DNA from: Bacillus renqingensis
GTDB lineage: Bacteria > Bacillota > Bacilli > Bacillales > Cytobacillaceae
Assembly (NCBI RefSeq): GCF_016464375.1
Contig: NZ_JADDIU010000038.1
Coordinates: forward strand, 1 to 47,024
Length of the DNA stretch: 47,024 bases
Direction of reading: 5' to 3'
Shown here: one piece after another, positions 7,309-13,724 of the stretch
How the letters are laid out: every line of letters begins with the position of its first letter
Position numbering within the stretch: position 1 is the first letter of the stretch
Position numbers and translations under genes: made by a program
The notes under the pieces: model-generated
Database searches by the model: none
What the model saw: only the letters and a program-made list of their open reading frames with translations
What the model was told of the DNA's origin: nothing

Positions 7309-9204
7309 ATGATAGCAGTTATTCATCAACATAAAAATAAAATAATTTTTGTCTCTGGGACCTTTATCGTCATTGGTTTTCTATCTGGTCTATTGGGAAA
7401 CGACAGGATCAAAGCCCTTGTTCTCATTATCGCAACAATCATCGCCAGTGTTCCTATTTTTATCAAAGCATTCCAGGCACTTAGAGTGAAAGCATTTAGC
7501 ATTGAATTGTTAGTCAGTATCGCTGTAATGGGGGCCCTTACTATTCAGGAGTACACCGAAGCAGCCGTTGTCACCTTTTTATTCCTATTTGGGAATTGGC
7601 TCGAAGCCCGAACATTAGAAAAAACACGTTCATCACTGAAAGAACTCGTCGATATGGCCCCGGAAGAAGCAATGGTTGTCCGCGATGGAACCCCACTGAC
7701 CATCCCCGTAGAAGAAGTAATGGTCGGGGATCGGGTCATCATTCGATCTGGCGGCAAAGTCCCTGTTGATGGACGAGTCTTATCGGGGCAAGCTTTTTTA
7801 AATGAAGCGGCGGTGACAGGTGAATCCATCCCAGTGGTCAAAAACATAGACGATAAAGTGTTTAGCGGTACCATTGTGGACAACGGCTATATTGAAATTG
7901 CTGCTGAAAAGGTTGGCGATGACACCACTTTTGCTAAAATCATCGAATTGGTTGAAGAAGCACAGGAATCAAAGTCAAAAACAGAGAAGTTTCTTGATAA
8001 ATTTTCCGGTATTTACACGCCGGCTGTTGTCCTTTTATCGATCATTGTCTTTGTGCTGACAAGAGACCTACATTTAGCAATTACCTTTCTAGTAATTGCC
8101 TGTCCCGGAGCCCTTGTTATTGGCGCCCCGGTATCAAACGTGGCGGGTATCGGGAATGGTGCGAAAAACGGTGTCCTTGTTAAAGGCGGGGAAGTGATGG
8201 ATAAGTTTGCCAAAGTGGATACACTTGTATTCGACAAAACTGGAACGCTGACGAAGGGAAAACCAGAGGTAACCGACATAAAGACATTCACACAAGTAAG
8301 CCCAAGTGACTTACTTGGATTAGCGGCTAAGCTGGAAACCATTTCTGAACATCATTTGGGGCAAACGATCGTGAAGGAAGCTAAGGCTAGAAAAATGAAC
8401 TTAGCTGGGGGAGTGGAAAACGGAGAAGTCATGAAAGGAAATGGAATCCGTGGTGATGTTGACGGGCATCATGTAGTTGTTGGGAATCGCAAATTAATGG
8501 AGCTTGCGGACATCTCTATCCCAAAAGAGGCCTTAATGTATGCAATCAATCAAGAAAAAGCGGGCAATACGGCTATTTTTACAGCAATTGATGACAGGTT
8601 TGCAGGACTGTTTTCGATTGCGGATCAGATTCGTGAAGATGCCCAAAAAGCCTTGACCCAAATGAGGAAAGATGGGATTAAAAAAATCGTGATGCTGACA
8701 GGTGATAACCAGTACACTGCTCAATTGGTTGTCGATCAACTAGGAATGGATGAATACTATGCGGAACTATTACCGGAACACAAAGTAGAACATGTAAAGA
8801 GGTTAAAAGAAGAAGGATACGTCGTGGCGATGGCCGGGGATGGCATAAATGATGCACCTGCGATTGCGACTGCGGATATTGGTTTGGCAATGGGTAAAGG
8901 CGGGACAGATGTTTCAATGGAAACGGCCGACGTAGTCCTGATGGGAGATCAGCTCACGCAATTGTCCCATGCCTATTCACTGTCAAAAGCAACGATTCGT
9001 AATATGAGGCAAAACACCTTTTTCGCCGTCTCCATCGTATTGGTCCTCTTAATGGGTGTTCTATTCAGATCCGTTCATTTGGCATCTGGGATGTTCATCC
9101 ATGAAGCAAGTGTATTACTGGTGATTTTAAACGCGATGAGATTAATCCGATTTCATCATAAGAAAGAAAAAGGAAAAGGAATGATGCAGGCGGCACAAGC
9201 TTAA
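7309..9204 (+). CDS. Heavy-metal P1B-type ATPase with atypical CPG motif
   Basis: A 631-residue metal pump with phosphorylation site DKTGTLTKGKP (D309), actuator TGES (170-173), and hinge GDGINDAPAI. The transmembrane metal motif is CPG (265-267, ACPGALVIGAPVS) where most P1B pumps have CPC, CPH or SPC. The conserved SEHP motif of the nucleotide domain reads SEHH (346-349). There is no N-terminal metal-binding domain. GGGAGGATTGAAAG precedes the ATG. The flanking genes (small HMA protein, Fnr-like regulator, divergent ba3 oxidase) suggest copper supply or removal around the oxidase. The substrate is unproven; Zn, Cd or Co remain possible. Confidence 0.9.
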   Translation: MIAVIHQHKNKIIFVSGTFIVIGFLSGLLGNDRIKALVLIIATIIASVPIFIKAFQALRVKAFSIELLVSIAVMGALTIQEYTEAAVVTFLFLFGNWLEARTLEKTRSSLKELVDMAPEEAMVVRDGTPLTIPVEEVMVGDRVIIRSGGKVPVDGRVLSGQAFLNEAAVTGESIPVVKNIDDKVFSGTIVDNGYIEIAAEKVGDDTTFAKIIELVEEAQESKSKTEKFLDKFSGIYTPAVVLLSIIVFVLTRDLHLAITFLVIACPGALVIGAPVSNVAGIGNGAKNGVLVKGGEVMDKFAKVDTLVFDKTGTLTKGKPEVTDIKTFTQVSPSDLLGLAAKLETISEHHLGQTIVKEAKARKMNLAGGVENGEVMKGNGIRGDVDGHHVVVGNRKLMELADISIPKEALMYAINQEKAGNTAIFTAIDDRFAGLFSIADQIREDAQKALTQMRKDGIKKIVMLTGDNQYTAQLVVDQLGMDEYYAELLPEHKVEHVKRLKEEGYVVAMAGDGINDAPAIATADIGLAMGKGGTDVSMETADVVLMGDQLTQLSHAYSLSKATIRNMRQNTFFAVSIVLVLLMGVLFRSVHLASGMFIHEASVLLVILNAMRLIRFHHKKEKGKGMMQAAQA

Positions 9205-9271
9205 ATAGAAATGTGTGGTAATCTTAAGCTGTGCCATCCGGTTTTGCGAAGACGAGAAAGAGGTGAATAAG

Positions 9272-9970
9272 GTGGAGAAAAATAAAACATGTGGACATAG
9301 GCATGATCAACATAAAATGTGCGTCTCTTTAGTTCCAATTTTTAACCATTTAGAAGTAGATCAAATGAAGGAAATCATGAAGGCAGCGCAATCTGTCGCT
9401 TACAAACGAGGGGAAATTATTTATCACGCCGGTGACGAGTCGGATTCACTTTATATTGTCAGTAGAGGAAAAATAAGAATTTATCGCCTTTCTGAATCGG
9501 GAAAGGAACAGTTGGTTCGTATTTTGCAACCGGGTGATTTTACAGGAGAACTTGCTTTATTTAAGGAGGCCACCCACGAAGCATATGCCGAGGCCATGAC
9601 CGAAACCAATGTGTGTATGATCCAGCGGACAGACTTGCAACAGCTGCTGTTAAAATACCCATCAATTTCGTTAAAAATATTAACGGAGTTCTCAAACAGG
9701 CTGGACGAGTCAGAGAAGCAAACGACCCGTTTTGCTACGGAAAAGGTAGAAACCCGAATTGCCCTTTTTTTAGCGGAAAGTTTGGCAGATCCAGCCCGAT
9801 CAAATGAGTTAGAGTTGCCGATGAGTAAAAAAGATTTAGCCTCCTATTTGGGAACCACACCTGAAACCATCAGCCGCAAGTTTGCTGAACTTGAACAACA
9901 AGGCTATATCAAGCAGAAATCCCCTAGAATAATAGAAATTCTCGATTTGGATGGGCTGCTGCTTGTTTGA
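9272..9970 (+). CDS. Crp/Fnr-family regulator with N-terminal Cys/His cluster
   Basis: The start is the GTG at 9272 behind AAAGAGGTG, giving 232 residues; an earlier ATG at 9215 lacks a ribosome site. A cyclic-nucleotide-type sensor domain (about 22-140, with PGDFTGELALF) precedes a winged helix (185-206) whose TPETISRKF recognition helix has the E--SR of FNR, which reads TTGAT half-sites. The N-terminus has C7 and C17 in CGHRHDQHKMC, and C115 aligns with Cys122 of E. coli FNR (MVCEIP there, NVCMIQ here). An Fe-S cluster or another metal site is therefore plausible. It probably acts on the two FNR boxes upstream of its neighbours. The gap to the ATPase stop is 67 bases, without a clear terminator. 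Confidence 0.87.
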   Translation: MEKNKTCGHRHDQHKMCVSLVPIFNHLEVDQMKEIMKAAQSVAYKRGEIIYHAGDESDSLYIVSRGKIRIYRLSESGKEQLVRILQPGDFTGELALFKEATHEAYAEAMTETNVCMIQRTDLQQLLLKYPSISLKILTEFSNRLDESEKQTTRFATEKVETRIALFLAESLADPARSNELELPMSKKDLASYLGTTPETISRKFAELEQQGYIKQKSPRIIEILDLDGLLLV

Positions 9971-9974
9971 AAAA

Positions 9975-10010
9975 GGCACCATGTGAAAAATTCACATGGT
10001 GCCTGACACC
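9975..10010. repeat. GGTGTCAGGCACC-type palindrome
   Basis: GGCACCATGTGAA pairs with TTCACATGGTGCC, and the right side continues TGACACC. It belongs to the family also seen at 22155, 26872, 29873, 42899, 43584 and 44710. It lies directly after the regulator stop codon and may serve as its terminator. Confidence 0.75.
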
Positions 10011-10310
10011 TTATTGGACCGCGCCACCATTTTGTATTTACTGCATTAACGCCAAAAAAGGTTCCGATAGCCGGCGCAACCATAAAGATCCATGAATGAA
10101 AGGAAAACTGCGGTACTCCTGTAAAGAAGGCAGCTAAGTTACAGCCAAAGCGAGACGTGCGCCATAAGCGGCAATAATTCCTTGAACTAAACGGCGCTTT
10201 AGTCTTGGAATAAGGATCTTGAAACTGTTGCTAAGCAAGATCATAATGAGTCCCCCAACCAACATCCCAATCACAATCCATCCATCTGTTCGACTAATTG
10301 TTGATTTCCG
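10011..10310 (-). pseudogene. YeeE/YedE-family transporter, C-terminal remnant with frameshift
   Basis: Reading leftward, DGWIVIGMLVGGLIMILL leads to AAYGARLAL, where a one-base loss near 10141-10147 shifts the frame. The next frame continues CNLAAFFTGVPQFSFHSW and GTFFGVNAV up to the palindrome. GARLALGCNLAAFF is the hallmark of the YeeE/YedE (thiosulfate/sulfur-compound uptake) membrane family. The N-terminal part is missing: the reading frame stops being recognisable where the repeat at 10300 begins. It is clearly non-functional. Confidence 0.8.
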
Positions 10311-10429
10311 TTCCGGGCGCTTGCTTTCCGCGGGCGAGTCCAGGAGCCTCCTCGGTGCTAAACGCGCCTGTGGGGTCTCCCGTGACTCGTCTATCCCGCA
10401 GGAGTCAAGTGCCCTCCACTCCAATCAAC
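10300..10429. mobile_element. 130-bp MITE-like element with terminal inverted repeats
   Basis: The element starts GTTGATTTCCGTTCCGGGCG and ends GCCCTCCACTCCAATCAAC, which are imperfect inverted repeats of each other over about 24 bases. It is far more GC-rich than its surroundings, carries no ORF, and contains the CTTTCCGCGGGC and CCTCCTCGG stretches that I know as common in Bacillus intergenic repeats. It abuts the broken end of the YeeE remnant. No target-site duplication is visible. Confidence 0.6.
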
Positions 10430-11018
10430 AGTGTGGGAAAATCAAAATGGCATATTAACACAGCCCCATCATTAGCATAGAAGACAAGTTTTATTCCAAC
10501 TTTAGTAATTGAATTCTCTGTAGTACTTTCCAAAAGATCTTGGTACACAAAACTTGAGGACTTGATTTAATTGCACAATAGATTCTTGTTCAAATCGTGT
10601 AAAAAAACAAGATAAACTAAGTTGGGACGCTACGCTTCAGTCCCATTTGACAATTTAATTTAACGATTGAAATTTATGGTTAATCGCGGTGAAGTAGCCA
10701 TTATAAGAATCCTTTCTGTGGTTATTTCTTCGCCGTTTTAACCATTCCGGAAATGGATTCTTTTTAAATTTATTAAGTACAGAAACGATTTACGAGAAAG
10801 CCTATTAGATAGGCGAAAATAGCCTATTTCAGAAAATCTGTGAATAATTCAGGAATATTCAGACTAGAAGGGGTTATGTATAAATTCCTGTGTATTTTTT
10901 ACTTGCCAAACACACCAGTTTTACTTCATACTGGAAAATATAGGATGGAAAACGGGTAGTTTATATTAAAATGCATATCTATTTATTACTTAAAGCTTCG
11001 TCGAGGAGAATGATAAAC
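10430..11018. other. Intergenic stretch without a recognisable gene
   Basis: About 590 bases lack a supported gene. Two small inverted repeats are visible: GGGAC-N10-GTCCC at about 10624-10643, and GCCTATTAGATAGGC at about 10800-10814. A decayed gene is possible, but I recognise no protein in any frame. Confidence 0.4.
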
Positions 11019-11585
11019 TTGAACAAAAATAATTTTTTGAAATTACTCAAAAATAGTTTAAAGTTTATGTCTGAAAAAGAAAAAAAAGATATATTAGAAG
11101 AATATAGAATGCACTTTACTGAGGGAAAAAATAAAAATAAGAGTGAAGAGGTAATATCTAAAGAATTAGGAAATCCTGAAGAAATCGCTAAAGAATTAAA
11201 TGCTGTTTATGCAATTAATAAGATTGAAGAGAATAAAAGTGTAAGAAGTATGCTTACAGCATTGATGTCAATTATGGGTTTAGGTGTAATGAATTGCATT
11301 ATTATTATAGTGAGTTTATTCTTTCTGTTATTACTAACACCATTTATATTGGCTTATTTTATTGGTGTACCTATAATGATACTATCTCCAATAGTTTTAA
11401 TTGTAATGGGATTTGTTGATGGATCTAGAATTGGATTTAGAGAAATTCTCGAGTCCATAAAAGGACTTATTATAGGTTCAATTTTAGCAATCCTAGGGTA
11501 TTATATAGGGAGGTCATTTGTTAGATTGTTTATTAAATATCTAAGATGGAATACGTCAATTGCAAGGGGGAGGAATGGATTATGA
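11019..11585 (+). CDS. DUF1700-family membrane protein
   Basis: The TTG at 11019 follows GAGGAG with a 10-base spacer and gives MNKNNFLKLLKNSLKFMSEKE, the usual start of DUF1700 proteins, for 188 residues. An N-terminal helical domain (1-75, with ILEEYRMHF and KELGNPEEIAKEL) is followed by three to four membrane helices (about 90-170). Such proteins usually follow a PadR repressor; none is present here. Its last four bases overlap the next gene (ATGA), so the two are translationally coupled. Base composition is markedly AT-rich. Confidence 0.75.
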   Translation: MNKNNFLKLLKNSLKFMSEKEKKDILEEYRMHFTEGKNKNKSEEVISKELGNPEEIAKELNAVYAINKIEENKSVRSMLTALMSIMGLGVMNCIIIIVSLFFLLLLTPFILAYFIGVPIMILSPIVLIVMGFVDGSRIGFREILESIKGLIIGSILAILGYYIGRSFVRLFIKYLRWNTSIARGRNGL

Positions 11586-12202
11586 AAAGGATTTTTTTTA
11601 GTATCCTAATTCTCTTTATATTAAGTGCATGTTCAAATGGAGAAAACAATGACACTACTGAAGAGGAAATACTCGATACAAAGAATGTAGAAATTCCTAG
11701 TATTATTTTTTCTTCCGATAAACAAAACAGTGTAATTGATGAAAAAGAAATGAAATCAAGCATAAAAACTTACCTAGACACCTCTGAAGCATTATATCTT
11801 GCCAGTTACCCATTTCAAGGAATGATAGATGAGGGAAAAGGATTATCTAAAAGTGAATTGGAGAAGTTAGATCAAATTTATAAACTTACAAAAGAAAATG
11901 ATGAAAATTTCTCCAATTATATTTCACAAAATACATTGCCGGAAGGTTATCTAAAGGAGTCTGAAAGAATTAGTAGATATATTACAGGTATAAATGGGAT
12001 TCTTTATGAAATTAATACAATGCTCAATCAACTTACAGACGACATAGAGAAAGAAGTTATTCCGTCAGTAAACATTGATTTAATAAATAAAAAAAGTGAT
12101 GTAGTGAATGGAAGAGAACAGAAAAAGATAGAAGAATTCCTTGAGAGGAAAGGCATTGATACTAAGGCATTTGGGAAGAATTCACTAAGAAAATCAGAAT
12201 AA
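11582..12202 (+). CDS. Putative lipoprotein of unknown function
   Basis: The ATG at 11582 sits behind GGGGGAGGAATGGATT and overlaps the stop of the upstream gene. The 206-residue product has a lipoprotein signal peptide, MKRIFFSILILFILSAC, with the lipidated cysteine at residue 17. The mature part is hydrophilic and largely alpha-helical, rich in Glu, Lys and Asn, with no domain I recognise. Coupling to a DUF1700 membrane protein suggests that the two work together at the cell envelope. Confidence 0.75.
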   Translation: MKRIFFSILILFILSACSNGENNDTTEEEILDTKNVEIPSIIFSSDKQNSVIDEKEMKSSIKTYLDTSEALYLASYPFQGMIDEGKGLSKSELEKLDQIYKLTKENDENFSNYISQNTLPEGYLKESERISRYITGINGILYEINTMLNQLTDDIEKEVIPSVNIDLINKKSDVVNGREQKKIEEFLERKGIDTKAFGKNSLRKSE

Positions 12203-12222
12203 ATTATTTTCGTTTAGGAAAT

Positions 12223-12354
12223 ACAGAATCCACGCTTTTAGAAAATTGCGCTTTTTGGCTTTATCTTACGTTTGGAAAGTATGGAAGCCTTTGGCCGTGA
12301 AATTCAGAAAGGGCGATTCAAAAACCTGGCTCCGGGTTAAATCGTGGATTCTGT
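12223..12354. repeat. 132-bp structure with perfect 12-base inverted ends
   Basis: ACAGAATCCACG (12223-12234) and CGTGGATTCTGT (12343-12354) are perfect inverted repeats 108 bases apart. No ORF lies between them. It may be a short non-coding RNA, a relic of a MITE, or part of the lipoprotein mRNA end. Confidence 0.5.
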
Positions 12355-12416
12355 CGCTTTGAAAGGTGTTTTGCAGTCCTTTTAATTGTTTTTTTGCACT
12401 GCAAATAAAATAACAA

Positions 12417-12456
12417 AGCCTAATTTCTCTTTTTAATGCAAGAGAAATTAGGCTTT
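12417..12456. terminator. Bidirectional terminator
   Basis: AAGCCTAATTTCTCTT pairs with AAGAGAAATTAGGCTTTT around a short loop. It separates the plus-strand lipoprotein unit from the minus-strand small membrane protein genes. Confidence 0.85.
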
Positions 12457-12476
12457 TGGTATAACAATCGTGCCCG

Positions 12477-12665
12477 TTAATGGAAAAGTGGAAGACTCTG
12501 AAAAAGCGAGATAGTAATAATTAATGTTGATAAAGTACCGAAAGAAGTTAAAGTAATGATTTTTCGGTTATTCTGCTCCTTTGAAGGTTTAATTATTTCA
12601 TAAATCGCTGCAATCCATATAAATGCAGATGCTATTGTAATAATACTCAGCCATATCTCATACAC
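12477..12665 (-). CDS. Small membrane protein of unknown function
   Basis: A 62-residue protein with two predicted membrane helices (MYEIWLSIITIASAFIWIAA and IITLTSFGTLSTLIITISLF) separated by a short charged loop, EIIKPSKEQNNRK. AAAGGAAAGAGGTGT precedes the ATG. I recognise no family. It lies downstream of the XRE operon on the same strand, 111 bases away. Confidence 0.55.
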   Translation of the reverse strand: MYEIWLSIITIASAFIWIAAIYEIIKPSKEQNNRKIITLTSFGTLSTLIITISLFQSLPLFH

Positions 12666-12776
12666 CTCTTTCCTTTAATTTTATAGCGTATCAGTAAAGC
12701 ACTTGTGTCACAATCTGGTCCTTATGCTGAATAGGTGCAGTTTCTTATTCAATAAGTGCGCCCGATTGGCGAAGAA

Positions 12777-13079
12777 TCAAGATAGCTTTTTTAAACTAGA
12801 TAAAATAATCGCATGAATAATATTTGTACCAGTCAATAGGATCAACATAGCTATTTTATAGCCATCTAAAGAAAAGGGATTTATATATACATCTGTTAAA
12901 GTAATAATCAACCAACCAAAAATAATTATCGGATAAGTAAAAGCGTATGATGTATTTAATATCCCTTTACCTCGTTCATCTTTACTTTCCTTTCCAAATT
13001 GAAATTTCAGACTATAAAACACAGAGGCCATAAAAATCAAGTAATATACTACAATACTTACATTCATTAAGACAGACAT
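12777..13079 (-). CDS. Membrane protein paired with an XRE regulator
   Basis: A 100-residue protein with three membrane helices (about 3-22, 43-63 and 72-93) and a cytosolic loop, QFGKESKDERGKGI. AAAGGAGGAATTATA precedes the ATG, and the start overlaps the stop of the XRE gene (TAATG), so they are co-translated. Pairs of a short XRE repressor and a small integral membrane protein are common in Firmicutes. The QFGK-KDERGK loop resembles the DUF2178-like group, but I am not certain. Confidence 0.7.
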   Translation of the reverse strand: MSVLMNVSIVVYYLIFMASVFYSLKFQFGKESKDERGKGILNTSYAFTYPIIIFGWLIITLTDVYINPFSLDGYKIAMLILLTGTNIIHAIILSSLKKLS

Positions 13080-13306
13080 TATAATTCCTCCTTTGTTTTT
13101 TCATATTGGAAAACTTCATCAACTCTTACGTTAAATACATTTGCTATGTCAAAAGCCAAAATTAAAGATGGCGTGTAATTTCCCTTTTCTGTGGAAATAA
13201 TAGTTTGCCTACTAACACCGACTTTTTCAGCTAATTCCTTTTGTGTCATTTTTTTTTCAGCCCTTAAAACCCGTATTCGATTTGATAAAACCTTTATTTC
13301 ACTCAC
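13079..13306 (-). CDS. Short XRE-family transcriptional regulator
   Basis: A 75-residue HTH_3 protein: NRIRVLRAEKKMTQKELAEK and VGVSRQTIISTEKGNYTPSL make the five-helix DNA-binding domain, with a VDEVFQYE tail. The GTG at 13306 is preceded by AAGGAGGGGG, an excellent ribosome site. It is the first gene of a two-gene operon with a membrane protein and is likely autoregulatory. No palindromic operator is obvious in the 100 bases upstream. Confidence 0.88.
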   Translation of the reverse strand: MSEIKVLSNRIRVLRAEKKMTQKELAEKVGVSRQTIISTEKGNYTPSLILAFDIANVFNVRVDEVFQYEKTKEEL

Positions 13307-13456
13307 TATTTCCCCCTCCTTAGTTAACCATGTTTAACTTATTGTAAAACTAAGTTTACTATATGTCAAGTTGACTTTACCTACTCGTATGAAGTAAAAA
13401 GGAAATTAGATGGTTCACATTGAATTTTTATATTATACAAATAAGGGGGAAATACT

Positions 13457-13495
13457 GTGGAATCAATTGATGTATTGAAAAGTGTGATTGACTAA
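13457..13495 (+). CDS. Candidate 12-residue peptide gene
   Basis: A GTG behind AAGGGGGAAATACT starts a 12-codon frame (MESIDVLKSVID) that stops one base before a perfect terminator hairpin. TATTATAC at about 13427-13434 could be the -10. Together they would make a transcript of roughly 100 bases with one tiny ORF. It could also be the severed 5' end of a lost gene. No experimental or family support can be seen. Confidence 0.3.
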   Translation: MESIDVLKSVID

Positions 13496-13536
13496 TCCAA
13501 TTTCTTAATTTTAATGTTAAGAAATTGGACTTTTAT
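13496..13536 (+). terminator. Terminator after the 12-residue ORF
   Basis: TCCAATTTCTTAA (13496-13508) pairs perfectly with TTAAGAAATTGGA (13517-13529), followed by CTTTTATTTT. Confidence 0.85.
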
Positions 13537-13560
13537 TTTATCCATATTGCAAAATAGCAC

Positions 13561-13647
13561 TTAAAACAAGTGCAAAATAACTCCAAAAGTGACACCAAAT
13601 ATAGTTATAAAAATTAATGAAATGTACCCATCAGGTATTTTATTCAT
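13561..13647 (-). CDS. Candidate 28-residue hydrophobic peptide
   Basis: An ATG at 13647 on the minus strand opens MNKIPDGYISLIFITIFGVT and a further eight hydrophobic residues before TAA. The composition looks like a single membrane helix after a polar N-terminus. No good ribosome site is present. The downstream hairpin at 13496-13529 could terminate it in this direction too. It is listed as possible only. Confidence 0.3.
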   Translation of the reverse strand: MNKIPDGYISLIFITIFGVTFGVILHLF

Positions 13648-13670
13648 GGAAGCAAAAGGCCGTCTCTATG

Positions 13671-13698
13671 CATTCCTTTATTGTATAATAAAGGAATG
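13671..13698. promoter_or_regulatory. Perfect palindrome over a -10 element
   Basis: CATTCCTTTATT (13671-13682) and AATAAAGGAATG (13687-13698) are perfect inverted repeats around GTAT, and TATAAT lies inside at 13684-13689. The site is 27 bases upstream of the start of the RNase J-like gene. It is either a repressor operator across the promoter or, if transcribed, a hairpin that could hide or protect the mRNA start. Confidence 0.55.
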
Positions 13699-13724
13699 AA
13701 CTGAACTTGAGAGGGGAGTTTATT

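Noticed and set aside
7545..7883. Antisense ORF of 112 residues inside the P-type ATPase gene
   Set aside because: It is rich in Ser/Thr/Pro typical of the reverse frame of a real gene, has no ribosome site, and the sense strand carries all ATPase motifs.
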